Counted from the stretch's first letter, positions 1 through 9,098 are shown. The stretch is 64,000 nt of DNA from Bacillaceae bacterium SAS-127 (GCA_002261155.1 NKXN01000034.1:1-64000), one strand, 5' to 3'. The notes: a model not told the origin generated them from the letters alone. Translations and numbers: made by a program.

Positions 1-168
1 GGTTTTGGGACTCGCACCCAAACTATTTTCCATTTGCTACAAGTAGCTCTCGAACAGTCGGACAATCGAGATGGCAAATAGCCATCCCTTGTCCGAAGGC
101 GATTCATCCCCCACCTACTCATTGGGCTATCGCCCTACACATTCCTTGAGGTGGGAGTCTTCTCGCCT
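1..168 (+). ncRNA. IS200/IS605-type right end with omega-RNA-like fold (partial)
   Basis: No protein is read here, but the sequence is densely structured. TCGGACAA (58-65) pairs with TTGTCCGA (89-96) around an inner GATGGC/GCCATC hairpin (70-75 with 81-86). AGGCGA (97-102) pairs with TCGCCT (163-168) and encloses CCCACCT (110-116) with AGGTGGG (149-155) and GGGC/GCCC (124-127 with 132-135). This nested fold and the GGTGGGAGTCTTCTCGCC tail resemble the right ends of IS200/IS605 elements of Bacillus and Geobacillus, where it forms the scaffold of the TnpB guide RNA. A tnpB gene would lie to the left, outside the window. The fold is seen directly; the family name is from memory. Confidence 0.6.
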
Positions 169-209
169 AGAAAGATAAATTTTACAGTTATTATTAGGAG
201 GACGGAACA

Positions 210-818
210 ATGGATTTAGTAAACGAATTTTTAAACGGCTTGAGATCAGCATTATCAACAGATGAACTCAGGGAACTAAATACAGCGTGCGGTGCTACAG
301 AAGAGGATATTGCTACACTAAAGTCAAAATATCCAAATTGTCCCGAATCACTTATCTGTCTACTTGAAAATATTGATGGTACATACTGGCGGAAATATAG
401 AGATAACGAAATTGCGGTTTGTATGCTAGGCTCGGGTGTCGAAGAAGATGGATATCCATACTATTTACTATCTACACAACAAATACTTGAAAGTTCAAAA
501 GAGGAAGAAGACGTCTCCTATCTTTTAGAATACGAAGATGACGAGGAGACTGTTGACCGTAAGATCAATCGGGAAGGACTTCTCCCAGGGACATATATTC
601 ATTTTTCAGACTGTATGAATAATGGGGGTTCATCAAGACTCTATATTGATTTTAACCCGTCGAATGAAGGTGTATGTGGTCAAATCATTCGCTTTGTACA
701 CGACCCTGATCAATATGAAGTGATTGCAAACAGCTTTGATGAGTATTTACAGAATCTTATTAACGGTGGTTTTATTTATCTGGAAGAGGAAGAACTGGAT
801 GAAGAAGAATTTGATTGA
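210..818 (+). CDS. SMI1/KNR4 (SUKH) family protein
   Basis: A 202-residue soluble acidic protein with no signal peptide. The central part (about residues 30-150: YPNCPESLICLLENIDGTYW, then a GYPYYLLS stretch and an acidic insert) has the look of the SMI1/KNR4 or SUKH fold, in which a helical start is followed by a beta-rich domain. SUKH proteins are often immunity partners of secreted or contact-dependent nuclease toxins, but some are standalone. The ATG is preceded by AGGAGG at 196-201, a good ribosome site. The C-terminus is very acidic (EEEELDEEEFD). It follows the IS right end and no toxin gene is visible beside it, so it may be an orphan immunity gene. The family call is moderately sure; the role is inferred. 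Confidence 0.6.
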   Translation: MDLVNEFLNGLRSALSTDELRELNTACGATEEDIATLKSKYPNCPESLICLLENIDGTYWRKYRDNEIAVCMLGSGVEEDGYPYYLLSTQQILESSKEEEDVSYLLEYEDDEETVDRKINREGLLPGTYIHFSDCMNNGGSSRLYIDFNPSNEGVCGQIIRFVHDPDQYEVIANSFDEYLQNLINGGFIYLEEEELDEEEFD

Positions 819-824
819 AACATA

Positions 825-864
825 CAACAGCTAGAGTCTGCATAAGACTCTAGCTGTTTTCTTT
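825..864. terminator. Bidirectional terminator
   Basis: A perfect stem (AACAGCTAGAGTC, loop TGCATAA, GACTCTAGCTGTT) followed by T-rich sequence. It lies between the convergent SUKH-type gene and the LysR gene; the TAG stop of the LysR gene sits inside the stem. Confidence 0.85.
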
Positions 865-1710
865 CCACACGTTAGCAAACTCCTCGATTTCCGCTGTCAT
901 GATTTTAGTCATAAAATAAGTGAGTGAGGTCGGTGGGTGAATGTGTGTTGCTGGAATGATCATCAATTTCTCTTGATGTAGCTCTTCTTGCACGAGCGAT
1001 AACGGCAAGTAAGAGACGCCCAGCCTTTGCTCAATTAGTCGTTTCGTCACATCCATTTGCGTGACAGACAACGTGCGAATGGATGGCTGGACTTGTCTAA
1101 TCATCGGCAATAGTTCTTCCCAGTAAGTCGGGTGATTATCTATTAATAAACGATACGTTTGTAATACCTCTTCCTCCGTCATCTCTTCATCATATGGAGC
1201 GACTAAAACGACGGGGTCTTCGTGAATGATTTCATAATGGATTCCACTCTCCCATGGCTCCATTCGTGATAACCCGATATCGGCTTGCCCGCTTCGCACT
1301 TTTTTGCCGATGTCAAAGGAGCGTACGACATCAATGACTACTTCTACTTCTGGATGCACCGCCATAAACCGGCTTAAAATCGATGGCAACATCGATGCGG
1401 CAATTTGCGGCGCAACGGCAATTTTCAGTAGCCGATGAACCCCTTTTTTCCACGCCTCCATTTCCTCTATTCCTTCATCGTATGTCGCGATCCACTTCTT
1501 CGCAATCGGTAAAAACTTTGCTCCAGCCGCTGTCAAAATAACGTGCTTCCCCACTCGATCAAATAATTTCACGTCGAGCTGTTGCTCCAATCGCTTCACA
1601 TGTTTGCTTACGGCGGGCTGCGTTAAAAATAGTTCATCCGACGCTTGGCGAAAGTTCTCATACTTCGCTGTACTAATAAATGTTCGTAGCCACTTCATCT
1701 CCACCATCAT
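850..1710 (-). CDS. LysR family transcriptional regulator
   Basis: A 286-residue regulator with an N-terminal LysR winged helix-turn-helix (about residues 5-63; MKWLRTFISTAKYENFRQAS, LFLTQPAVSKHVKRLEQQL, LFDR) and a C-terminal periplasmic-binding-type effector domain (from about residue 92). This is full length for the family. The start has an AAGGGG site 8 bases upstream. It is divergent from the methyltransferase gene at 1826, and the roughly 115-base gap probably carries both promoters, so it may control that gene, as LysR proteins often control divergent neighbours. The effector is unknown. Confidence 0.9.
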   Translation of the reverse strand: MMVEMKWLRTFISTAKYENFRQASDELFLTQPAVSKHVKRLEQQLDVKLFDRVGKHVILTAAGAKFLPIAKKWIATYDEGIEEMEAWKKGVHRLLKIAVAPQIAASMLPSILSRFMAVHPEVEVVIDVVRSFDIGKKVRSGQADIGLSRMEPWESGIHYEIIHEDPVVLVAPYDEEMTEEEVLQTYRLLIDNHPTYWEELLPMIRQVQPSIRTLSVTQMDVTKRLIEQRLGVSYLPLSLVQEELHQEKLMIIPATHIHPPTSLTYFMTKIMTAEIEEFANVWKENS

Positions 1711-1825
1711 CCCTACTTCCCCTTCGATAACACTTCGTTATCAATCGATCGTTTTTTTATTCATTTTCATTATATACCAAATCATGTATCCTTTACTTAT
1801 TAATAGTTTAAGGAGGAAATTGGAT

Positions 1826-2500
1826 ATGATGAAAGAACAAGTATTGAAGAAATTTAATGAACATGCGGCGACTTACGATGAACAAAGGAAAAAATTAATT
1901 CCTTGCTTTGATGATTTTTATTCGATTCCGATCTCGCTAATTGAAAGTGATAAAGTAAAGCCAACCGTTTTGGATATTGGCGCAGGGACAGGGCTATTTT
2001 CTGCTTGTTTGAAAGAGAAGTTCCCTCAAGCTCAATTGACCTTGATTGACCTCTCAGAAAAGATGCTAGAGGTCGCCAAACAGCGTTTCAAAGATGAAGA
2101 TATCGATTACGTAACAGCCGATTACACGACATACAAGTTCGAGCAAACATTCGATATCATCATTTCCTCTTTATCGATTCACCATCTATCCGATGAGGAA
2201 AAAAGAAACCTATATCAAGATGTATACACATGGCTAAATCCAGGTGGAATCTTTATCAACGCCGACCAAGTGCTTAGTCATACTCCGTCCATCGATTCTA
2301 TGTATAAGCAAGATTGGTGGGAAAAAATTTCGGCAAGCGGTTTGACGCCGAAACAGCTTGATGAAGCTCGCGAACGAACAAAGCTTGATCGAATGTCAAC
2401 CCTACAACAACAGCTTGATTGGTTAACGGCGAGCGGCTTCCGTGACGTCGATTGTGTCTATAAATATTTTAATTTCGTCGTGTTGATCGGGAAGAAGTAA
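1826..2500 (+). CDS. Class I SAM-dependent methyltransferase
   Basis: A 224-residue methyltransferase of the Rossmann-fold class. Motif I is VLDIGAGTGLFSACL (about residues 49-63), with the acidic motif II LTLIDLSEKML and the post-I region VTADYTTYKF. The reading frame is open further upstream, but AGGAGG at 1811-1816 sits 9 bases before the ATG at 1826, and the protein from there has normal length. The substrate cannot be told; small-molecule or metabolite methylation is typical. The last 21 codons are nearly repeated as a free-standing remnant at 9144-9209, so a paralogue once lay nearby. Confidence 0.85.
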   Translation: MMKEQVLKKFNEHAATYDEQRKKLIPCFDDFYSIPISLIESDKVKPTVLDIGAGTGLFSACLKEKFPQAQLTLIDLSEKMLEVAKQRFKDEDIDYVTADYTTYKFEQTFDIIISSLSIHHLSDEEKRNLYQDVYTWLNPGGIFINADQVLSHTPSIDSMYKQDWWEKISASGLTPKQLDEARERTKLDRMSTLQQQLDWLTASGFRDVDCVYKYFNFVVLIGKK

Positions 2501-2510
2501 ACCCTCAATT

Positions 2511-2557
2511 ACCCAAAGCTAGCCCCTTGTTGCAATATGGGCTAGCTTTGGGTTTTT
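2511..2557 (+). terminator. Rho-independent terminator of the methyltransferase gene
   Basis: ACCCAAAGCTAGCCC pairs with GGGCTAGCTTTGGGT and is followed by a T run. It lies between convergent genes and may serve the minus-strand transporter operon too. Confidence 0.9.
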
Positions 2558-2570
2558 GATCCTATTAAAA

Positions 2571-3632
2571 TTATACAGGCAGTAGCTCACGCTCATTTGT
2601 TTTTATCGTTAGACCGACTTGATCACCGATAGAGTAGCGTGGTGAATGAACAGATTCATGAATCGTCCATGTTTCATTCTCTACTTCAACCGTATAGTGA
2701 ATTTCTTTCCCTTGATATTGGACAAAGATGATGGTGCCTTGAAGTGCAGTATGACTGTTATTTGTTAGCTGCCATTGTTCTGGACGAATAGGATAAATTC
2801 CTTTCTTTTTTAATTGTAAAGAGACGCCCGTATCGAGCCATTTCTCATAAGGAGCTTTTTCCGGTACAAAAAAGTTCTTTTCCCATGTCCCCTTTACAAG
2901 GTTACATTTCCCTACAAAAGTAGCAACAAATTCTGTTTCTGGCCTCGAATAAATGATTTCTGGAGAAGCGACTTGCTCAATTGTCCCGTTGTTCATAACA
3001 ACAATTTTATCAGCCATCGCTAAGGCTTCCCCTTGGTCATGTGTCACATAAACAATTGAAGCTTCTGTTTTTCTATGGATGTTTTGAATTTCCTTCCTCA
3101 TTTCCATACGCAGTTCTACATCTAACGCACTTAGTGGTTCATCCATTAACAATAGATGTGGGAGAGGAGCAACTGCTCGGGCAAAAGCGACCCTTTGCTT
3201 CTGTCCCCCTGAAAGTTCTGCTGGATACCTATCAGCCATCGCTGTTAACCCAACTAACTTCAACACATCTCGCACTCTACGATCGACATCCGCTTTTAAT
3301 TCCTTCGCTACATAATGGTGATGTAACAACGGAAATTGAATATGCTCATACACTGTCATATGCGGCCATAAAGCAAAGGATTGAAAAACCATTCCGATAT
3401 TTCTTTTTTCTGGAGGAATCAACTGTTTTTTTGACGCTACTATTTGATGATCCATTTCGATTTCTCCGTCCGTTGGCTTCATAAAACCAGCTAATAACTT
3501 TAATAAAGTCGTTTTCCCACAACCAGACGGGCCGAGAATAGCAACAAATTCCCCTTTATTAATCTGTAAATCTATAGACTGAAGAGCTGTGAAAGAATCG
3601 TAATTTTTTGTTAGTTGGTGAACTTGAATCAT
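2571..3632 (-). CDS. ABC transporter ATP-binding protein (FbpC/AfuC/PhnT-like)
   Basis: A 353-residue importer ATPase. Walker A is GPSGCGKTT, the signature is LSGGQKQRV, Walker B is LLLMDEPLSALD, and the switch histidine is in YVTHDQGEA. A C-terminal TOBE-like domain (last 110 residues) places it with the ferric/spermidine/sulfate type of importers. The ATG at 3632 overlaps the permease stop as ATGA, with an AAGGTG site upstream; a longer frame from 3659 lacks a ribosome site. It is the last gene of the PHP-isomerase-SurE-transporter operon and would energise the permease encoded just upstream. The substrate is inferred from the neighbours to be a phosphorylated compound rather than iron. Confidence 0.85.
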   Translation of the reverse strand: MIQVHQLTKNYDSFTALQSIDLQINKGEFVAILGPSGCGKTTLLKLLAGFMKPTDGEIEMDHQIVASKKQLIPPEKRNIGMVFQSFALWPHMTVYEHIQFPLLHHHYVAKELKADVDRRVRDVLKLVGLTAMADRYPAELSGGQKQRVAFARAVAPLPHLLLMDEPLSALDVELRMEMRKEIQNIHRKTEASIVYVTHDQGEALAMADKIVVMNNGTIEQVASPEIIYSRPETEFVATFVGKCNLVKGTWEKNFFVPEKAPYEKWLDTGVSLQLKKKGIYPIRPEQWQLTNNSHTALQGTIIFVQYQGKEIHYTVEVENETWTIHESVHSPRYSIGDQVGLTIKTNERELLPV

Positions 3633-5359
3633 TTGCTCTTCATCACCTTTCTTTCCCATAATTTGCTGAACAATATAAATAAGATTCCACCAAGTAAAAT
3701 GGCTAACACAATGACACTAGCAAAGGCAGTTGAATAGGTCGTATAACCGGCTTGCTCATAATTGAAAATGACCACCCCAATCGTTTCTGAGCCAGTAGAC
3801 CACAGCAAACTTGAGACCGTTAATTCTGTTAACACCATCAAAAATACTAATAAAGCGCCACCGATTAGTCCTGGAAAAATTAATGGCAAAAGGATCTTTC
3901 TCCATTTCACCCAACCTTTCGCTCCCGATGTTCTCGCCGCTTCTTCAATAGATGGGTCCACTTGCAATAAAGCCGTATAACTTCCACGAACTTGTAAAAT
4001 TAAAAACCTTGTCACATAAGCAATAAACAAGATCCAAACCGTTCCATAAATTCCTGGGTTCCAACCTGGAATGGGCTGGATCCATGCAAAGATCATACAA
4101 AGCGCAAAAACAGTTCCCGGTAAAGCATAAGGAATCGTAATAAAAAACTCCGTTATTTTCATTCCAACACTCGGTTGTTTATATCGTAAATACGCCAGAA
4201 GTGTTCCGATTACCACACAAACAATCGTCGAAAAGAGCGCCAATTGCAAACTAGTAGATAGTGATGACATCGCCTTTGGGTCAGTAAAAAAGACATATTG
4301 ATAATTTTTAAGCGAGAGATTTTCAAGTTTAAACGAAAGTCCATAAGCTTTAATGAGAGAAGTAGCAGCCATTGATAAAAACGGCACTAAACTAGTCACG
4401 AGCAAAAAGGTCCAAACACCAAACTCCACCATTCTTTTACGGACAGTAGATAAATAAATTCTCGGCTCCATATCTCTCGTCACTGTTTCCGTCACTCGAC
4501 TCCGCTTCAAAAGTAGCCATTGAATGAGACTTCCAGTAAGTGCAATGACCCCTAACAGCACAGAGAGAACAGCTGCTCTAGAGAAAGCTGACGGCCCAAA
4601 CCCAACAATTTGTTCATATATGTAAGTGCTTAACACTCGTATATTCGCCGGAATACCTAAAAAAGCAGGGACACCAAAATTATCAAGATTAGTTAAAAAA
4701 GCTAGTAATCCTCCACTCGCAATCCCTGGTAAAGCTAAAGGAAAAATAACCTTTCTAAATACCGTTCCTCTAGTGGCTCCAGATGTCTTCGCCGCTTCTT
4801 CTAACTCTCTAGGAATCTTCCGAAACACATTCACTGTAAACAAATACACTAACGGATAATGAGAGATACCAAGAATAAAGATGATCCCTCCCATACTGTA
4901 TAAGTTAGGGAGTGGGACACCTTGTAGCATCGTCGAAACTAAGCCATTTTTACTAAAGAATTGAATCCAAGCTAACGTCGTTATGTATGAAGGGATAATG
5001 AAAGGAAGAAAAATAAACAGTTGCATCCACTTCTTCCCACTAATGTTGACATAAGCGACAATCCAAGCAAGGGACACCCCTAAACTAAGTGACAACACAG
5101 TCGATCCAAACACAATATATATCGTATTTTGAATCGTAGACCATGTCGCTTTTTCTTGTAAGATTTCTGTGTAATGGTTAAGCGTGATCGCTCCTTCTTC
5201 CACAAAACTCAGGAAAATCAAACGTAGGACAGGCACAACAAAGAATAAAATGACTAATAGAAAACCAATCGTGAAAAAGATATTTTTTTTATTTAATAAT
5301 AAAGAGAAGGAGGGCAGCCCTCTCATTCTCTTTTCTGCAAGTTGATTGTCAGCAATCAT
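3629..5359 (-). CDS. ABC transporter permease, fused double-domain (FbpB/AfuB-like)
   Basis: A 576-residue integral membrane protein with two tandem binding-protein-dependent permease domains and about 12 membrane segments. Two EAA loops are visible, EEAAKTSGATRGTVFRKVIF and EEAARTSGAKGWVKWRKILL, each of which would dock onto one copy of the ATPase. The fused arrangement is typical of ferric, hexose-phosphate (AfuB) and 2-aminoethylphosphonate importers. GGAAGAGG precedes the ATG. It lies 21 bases after the binding-protein gene and overlaps the ATPase gene by 4 bases, so the three are translated together. Confidence 0.88.
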   Translation of the reverse strand: MIADNQLAEKRMRGLPSFSLLLNKKNIFFTIGFLLVILFFVVPVLRLIFLSFVEEGAITLNHYTEILQEKATWSTIQNTIYIVFGSTVLSLSLGVSLAWIVAYVNISGKKWMQLFIFLPFIIPSYITTLAWIQFFSKNGLVSTMLQGVPLPNLYSMGGIIFILGISHYPLVYLFTVNVFRKIPRELEEAAKTSGATRGTVFRKVIFPLALPGIASGGLLAFLTNLDNFGVPAFLGIPANIRVLSTYIYEQIVGFGPSAFSRAAVLSVLLGVIALTGSLIQWLLLKRSRVTETVTRDMEPRIYLSTVRKRMVEFGVWTFLLVTSLVPFLSMAATSLIKAYGLSFKLENLSLKNYQYVFFTDPKAMSSLSTSLQLALFSTIVCVVIGTLLAYLRYKQPSVGMKITEFFITIPYALPGTVFALCMIFAWIQPIPGWNPGIYGTVWILFIAYVTRFLILQVRGSYTALLQVDPSIEEAARTSGAKGWVKWRKILLPLIFPGLIGGALLVFLMVLTELTVSSLLWSTGSETIGVVIFNYEQAGYTTYSTAFASVIVLAILLGGILFILFSKLWERKVMKSK

Positions 5360-5380
5360 TGCCCTCTTCCCTTCTCTAAA

Positions 5381-6421
5381 TTATTGTTGTCCAAAAATGT
5401 CTCCGAATTGCTTCTTATCGTCTTCGCGCGCTTTAAGAAGTTCTGCTGTGTCAGCTTCTAATACCGTTAGCTCCTCTATTGTCTTCAAACCTTCTGGAGC
5501 TGCTATTCCTTTACGAATTGGTGTATACCCTAATTCCGCCGCTAACTCTTGTCCTTCTTCAGAAAGAACGAAGTCAATAAACGCTTTTGCCGCTGCTTCA
5601 TTATCTGTATTCTTCATCACTCCTACTGGTTCTGTAATAACAGGTACCCCTTCCTTCGGGTACACTAATTCAACAGGAGAACCTTCTTTTTTCGCTCTAG
5701 CAACAATAAAGTCTACTACCATGCCATAAGACTTTTCGCCAGTAGCGACTGCTTCAAGTACGCCACCGTTTCCTTTCGTAACACTCATTCCATTTTCTTT
5801 TAAACTCTTATAAAAATCCCATCCAAACGATTCTTGTCTAGAAAAAACTCCCGCATTGTAAGCCGCAGCTCCTGAATAAAATGGGCTTGGCATAATAGTT
5901 TTTTCTTTAGACCCTTTTTCTGTTAAAACAGTCCAGCTATCTGGTACATCCTTCACTTCATTTGTATTGACTACTAATGCAGTTGCCATTACCTTCGTTC
6001 CTGCATATGTTCCGTCTGGATCAACAAAAGCTTCTGGAAGTTGTTCCGCTTCAGGAGATTGATAGGACATGAGAAGCTCTTCTTCTTTTAAACTTTCAAA
6101 TGTAACAGAATCAGCGACTAGCAACACATCCGCTTGAATATCCCCAGCTAAATTTTCTGCTTGAATTTTGGAGATGACTTCTTCTGTTCCTGAACGGAAA
6201 GTTTCTACTTTCACATCTGGGTATTTCTTTTGAAAAGAATCCACTAGCGCTTGCGCGTCAGCATCTGGCTGTGATGTATAAAAATTAAGAGTGCCAGCTA
6301 CTTCAGAATTACCATCTGTATTTTTCGTTTCATTTTCTGATTTGTTCTCTTCTTTATTCCCACACGCAGCGACTACAACAGCAAATACTAAAACCATCAT
6401 CATCATAAATAATTTACGCAT
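5381..6421 (-). CDS. Extracellular solute-binding lipoprotein of ABC importer (family 1)
   Basis: A 346-residue lipoprotein with signal peptide MRKLFMMMMVLVFAVVVAAC; the lipobox cysteine is residue 20, followed by a polar linker. The mature part starts with GTLNFYTSQPDADAQALVD, typical of the FbpA/AfuA/PhnS group of binding proteins. FbpA-type iron binders usually carry a neighbouring pair of tyrosines near the C-terminus, and no YY pair occurs here, which argues for another ligand such as a sugar phosphate (as AfuA) or a phosphonate. The ATG at 6421 has GGGAGG 9 bases upstream and overlaps the end of surE by 8 bases. Confidence 0.87.
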   Translation of the reverse strand: MRKLFMMMMVLVFAVVVAACGNKEENKSENETKNTDGNSEVAGTLNFYTSQPDADAQALVDSFQKKYPDVKVETFRSGTEEVISKIQAENLAGDIQADVLLVADSVTFESLKEEELLMSYQSPEAEQLPEAFVDPDGTYAGTKVMATALVVNTNEVKDVPDSWTVLTEKGSKEKTIMPSPFYSGAAAYNAGVFSRQESFGWDFYKSLKENGMSVTKGNGGVLEAVATGEKSYGMVVDFIVARAKKEGSPVELVYPKEGVPVITEPVGVMKNTDNEAAAKAFIDFVLSEEGQELAAELGYTPIRKGIAAPEGLKTIEELTVLEADTAELLKAREDDKKQFGDIFGQQ

Positions 6422-7220
6422 TTGTTTTTTCCTCCCTGTCATAACTTAAATGTGCTTGTTGAAACCAACGTTGGATTTGTTCTTGCTTTCGTTTTTGATG
6501 AGTCCGAAACTCTACTGGTGACACGGTAATATAGCCATCTTTCAACTTGGCATAATCACTTTCTTCATCAAATTCCGATAACTGACTCAACTCATCCTTT
6601 AACCAAAAATAAACTTGACCGTGTGGATCGTTCAGACCAACATAACGATAGCGTGAAACATTCATATCTAAAGGAATCGTAGCGATCCCCTTACATAATT
6701 CCTTTGACAAATTAGGTAAATTAACATTTAAAAAGACGCCTTTAGGGATTTTATTTCTGATGACTGTCTCAACTACATCATAGATAAGTTGTTTCACTTT
6801 ATGATAATTTACCTTTACATCATTAAAAGCATTCAAGGACATCGAAACAGAAGGTATGTGATAAAGAGAGGCTTCTACCGCTCCAGCCATTGTTCCAGAA
6901 TAGTACAAATCTCTTCCAAGATTAGGCCCAAGATTCACACCCGAAAACAAAATATCCGGTGGGTTTTTTAATAAAACTTCCATGCCTAGCTTTACACAGT
7001 CAGCAGGGGTTCCATTCACTGCCCACGCTTGCTTAACCCCTGGAAAAATATCAATAGGCTTCGCTTTTAATGGTGTTCTTAATGTAATCGAATGCCCGAC
7101 TGCACTCCGCTCCTGATCCGGACATACTACATACACCTCACCGAAGTGCTGCAATACTTCAACTAAAGCAGAAACACCAGGCGCAAAAATACCATCATCA
7201 TTTGTTACTAAAATTTTCAA
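6414..7220 (-). CDS. surE: 5'/3'-nucleotidase SurE
   Basis: A 268-residue SurE phosphatase, which removes phosphate from nucleoside monophosphates and some other phosphorylated compounds with a divalent metal. The N-terminal KILVTNDDGIFAPGV carries the metal-binding Asp pair; RSAVGHSITLRTPL, NGTPADCVKLG and SGVNLGPNLGRDLYYSGTMA are family signatures. The start is set at TTG 7220, which gives the family N-terminus and has GGAG 8 bases upstream; an ATG at 7238 directly follows the previous stop. It is not beside pcm, nlpD or rpoS as in proteobacteria, but sits inside a transporter operon, which suggests a role in processing an imported phosphate ester. Confidence 0.9.
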   Translation of the reverse strand: MKILVTNDDGIFAPGVSALVEVLQHFGEVYVVCPDQERSAVGHSITLRTPLKAKPIDIFPGVKQAWAVNGTPADCVKLGMEVLLKNPPDILFSGVNLGPNLGRDLYYSGTMAGAVEASLYHIPSVSMSLNAFNDVKVNYHKVKQLIYDVVETVIRNKIPKGVFLNVNLPNLSKELCKGIATIPLDMNVSRYRYVGLNDPHGQVYFWLKDELSQLSEFDEESDYAKLKDGYITVSPVEFRTHQKRKQEQIQRWFQQAHLSYDREEKTNA

Positions 7221-7238
7221 AGTATCATCTCCATTCAT

Positions 7239-8015
7239 TTACACTAAACTGCCTTGCTTAACATATTCTAAGTTTTTCTTTAACCACGTTAATTCTTTCG
7301 AACGATCAAACCCTTCTATAACAATCGGAAGCTCTTCCGTATGTAAGAAAAAATGTAACGTATCTTCTGCAATACTTCCTACTCCTAAAGGAAGATGGAG
7401 CTTGTCTTGCGTTGCATCGCTAATATGAATTTTCCCCACATTAGGTGTAGCCGCCCAAACTTCCCGAATATCTTGATGAAGAGGAATATGAGCCACATCG
7501 AAAGTTGTTTGTAAATGTGGAATGAATGGGTCAATCACTCTCTTTAAAACATTAGGCTCTGTGACAAACTCTTTCGTTTTCCATTCCATCATTTCAAGCG
7601 ACAGCGTTACTCCCTCTCTTCTAGCAAATCGAACAATCTCACCTAATGATTCAATTAATAATTCTTCATGCATAGAAACCAAAAAAGAAGGCAAAGTCAT
7701 CTTTCCAGGGTGAAACGTAATATTGTCCGCCCCTATTTTGATCGCTAATTCGATCGAACGCTTAATTTCTTCAACCGACTGTTGACGAATACCAGAATTA
7801 AGCGCACAAAGATTTAAATCCCAGCTAGCCGCATGCATCGTTAACGCAAGATCGAGCTCTTTCTTTGTATCTTCAATTTTTTTAGGAGCGGTCCCATAGT
7901 TCCATATATGTTCAGCCCATACTTCTACCCCAAAAAACTTTTCCTCTTTCGCCACTTTCATTACTACATCTACTGGATAAGACCAAGCTAAAGTTGAAGC
8001 AAAAAGTAATTTCAT
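7239..8015 (-). CDS. Sugar phosphate isomerase/epimerase-like TIM-barrel protein
   Basis: A 258-residue protein of the xylose-isomerase-like/AP endonuclease 2 TIM-barrel family. Visible features are a barrel opening KLLFASTLAW, a FHPGKM metal-site strand, LSLEMMEWK with a metal-ligand Glu, a TFDVAHIPLH strand with Asp and His ligands, and KIHISDATQDKLHLPLG followed by VIEGF. These are the metal-binding carboxylate and imidazole positions of the family. The ATG at 8015 overlaps the stop of the PHP gene as ATGA. No substrate can be named; the operon suggests a phosphorylated sugar or polyol. Confidence 0.8.
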   Translation of the reverse strand: MKLLFASTLAWSYPVDVVMKVAKEEKFFGVEVWAEHIWNYGTAPKKIEDTKKELDLALTMHAASWDLNLCALNSGIRQQSVEEIKRSIELAIKIGADNITFHPGKMTLPSFLVSMHEELLIESLGEIVRFARREGVTLSLEMMEWKTKEFVTEPNVLKRVIDPFIPHLQTTFDVAHIPLHQDIREVWAATPNVGKIHISDATQDKLHLPLGVGSIAEDTLHFFLHTEELPIVIEGFDRSKELTWLKKNLEYVKQGSLV

Positions 8016-8830
8016 CTTTTCGCCATTCTCCTTTCCCATTGCTCAAGCTGAATACTAGGCTGAATCTTCACGCTGCCGATCGGGTAAGGATTTCGTGAAT
8101 GGGGCCCATGAAAATCACTTCCACCGGATATTAATAAGTCGTTCTCATTCGCTACTTCCAACCAATACGCTGTCGTTTCTGCTGTATGTTTGGAATGATA
8201 CACCTCTATACCGTCTAACCGATGCTTCACTAAAATATCTAAAGGTACTTCAAATGAATAAATTCCTGGATGAGCTAAAAAAGCTAGTCCACCAGCATCA
8301 TGAATGAGATCAATGGCATCAATGGCTGAAAAAGCTTCTCGTTGAACGTAAGCTGGTTGCCCTTTACGCAATAATGTGTCATAAGCTACTTGTTGATCAT
8401 TAAAATAACCAGTTTCCACAAGTTCTTCTCCTATGTGTGTGCGAACGAGTACCCCTTGACCGGCCCGCTCTACACAATCATCAAAAGAGATGGAATACCC
8501 TAGTAGTTGAAGCTGTTCAACAATTTTTCTTCCCCATGCTAACCTTTCATTTTTTCGCCATTGAACATGTTCGATGATTTTAGAATGTTTCGCATCAAAT
8601 AAATAACCTAATATATGCATCTCACCCAGTTCACCATCGGTATTCAGTTCGATTCCGGAAATTAGCTTAACTCCCTCTCGTTCCGCTACTTTAAGACCGG
8701 CCTCATACCCTTCGAGCGCGTCATGATCCGTGATTGCGATCATCTCAATCCCTTTGTCTTTCGCCTCTTTTACAATTTCAGCTGGCGTCCAGTGCCCATC
8801 TGAATAAATGGAATGAATATGTAAATCCAA
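8012..8830 (-). CDS. PHP domain phosphoesterase
   Basis: A 272-residue PHP-domain metal-dependent phosphoesterase. Motif 1 is DLHIHSIYSDG, followed by ITDHDALEGYEAG, the GIELNTDGELGEMHILGY strand, GLAFLAHPG and a final ISGGSDFHGPH, so all four PHP metal-ligand motifs are present. Relatives act on nucleotides such as 3',5'-pAp, short oligonucleotides or sugar phosphates. The start is placed at TTG 8830, with GGGAGG 7 bases upstream and the family N-terminus. It is the first gene of the operon; the DNA upstream holds no clear strong promoter that I can identify. Confidence 0.85.
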   Translation of the reverse strand: MDLHIHSIYSDGHWTPAEIVKEAKDKGIEMIAITDHDALEGYEAGLKVAEREGVKLISGIELNTDGELGEMHILGYLFDAKHSKIIEHVQWRKNERLAWGRKIVEQLQLLGYSISFDDCVERAGQGVLVRTHIGEELVETGYFNDQQVAYDTLLRKGQPAYVQREAFSAIDAIDLIHDAGGLAFLAHPGIYSFEVPLDILVKHRLDGIEVYHSKHTAETTAYWLEVANENDLLISGGSDFHGPHSRNPYPIGSVKIQPSIQLEQWERRMAKR

Positions 8831-9098
8831 TCGTTTCCCTCCCTCTTCCTCCAAATCTAATTACTATGTTAAAAAAGATTTATGAATAGCGAATAAATCT
8901 ACAGTTAATAGTATGTTTAGAATTTATTAAGAAAAAAGGATAAAACAACTAAAAATAAACGTGAATAAACCGCCACTTCTATAAGTTCTGTAAAAATGGT
9001 GTAAATAATTAACAAACTCTTAATATACAAATCCTTTTTTGAGATGATTGAAAGAATGTATTTTATTGAAACGAAATACAATTTAAGCTGTACTAGGG

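Noticed and set aside
2571-6421. Simple ferric iron importer
   Set aside because: No Fur box is seen near the operon, the binding protein lacks a YY pair, and the co-transcribed enzymes act on phosphorylated compounds.
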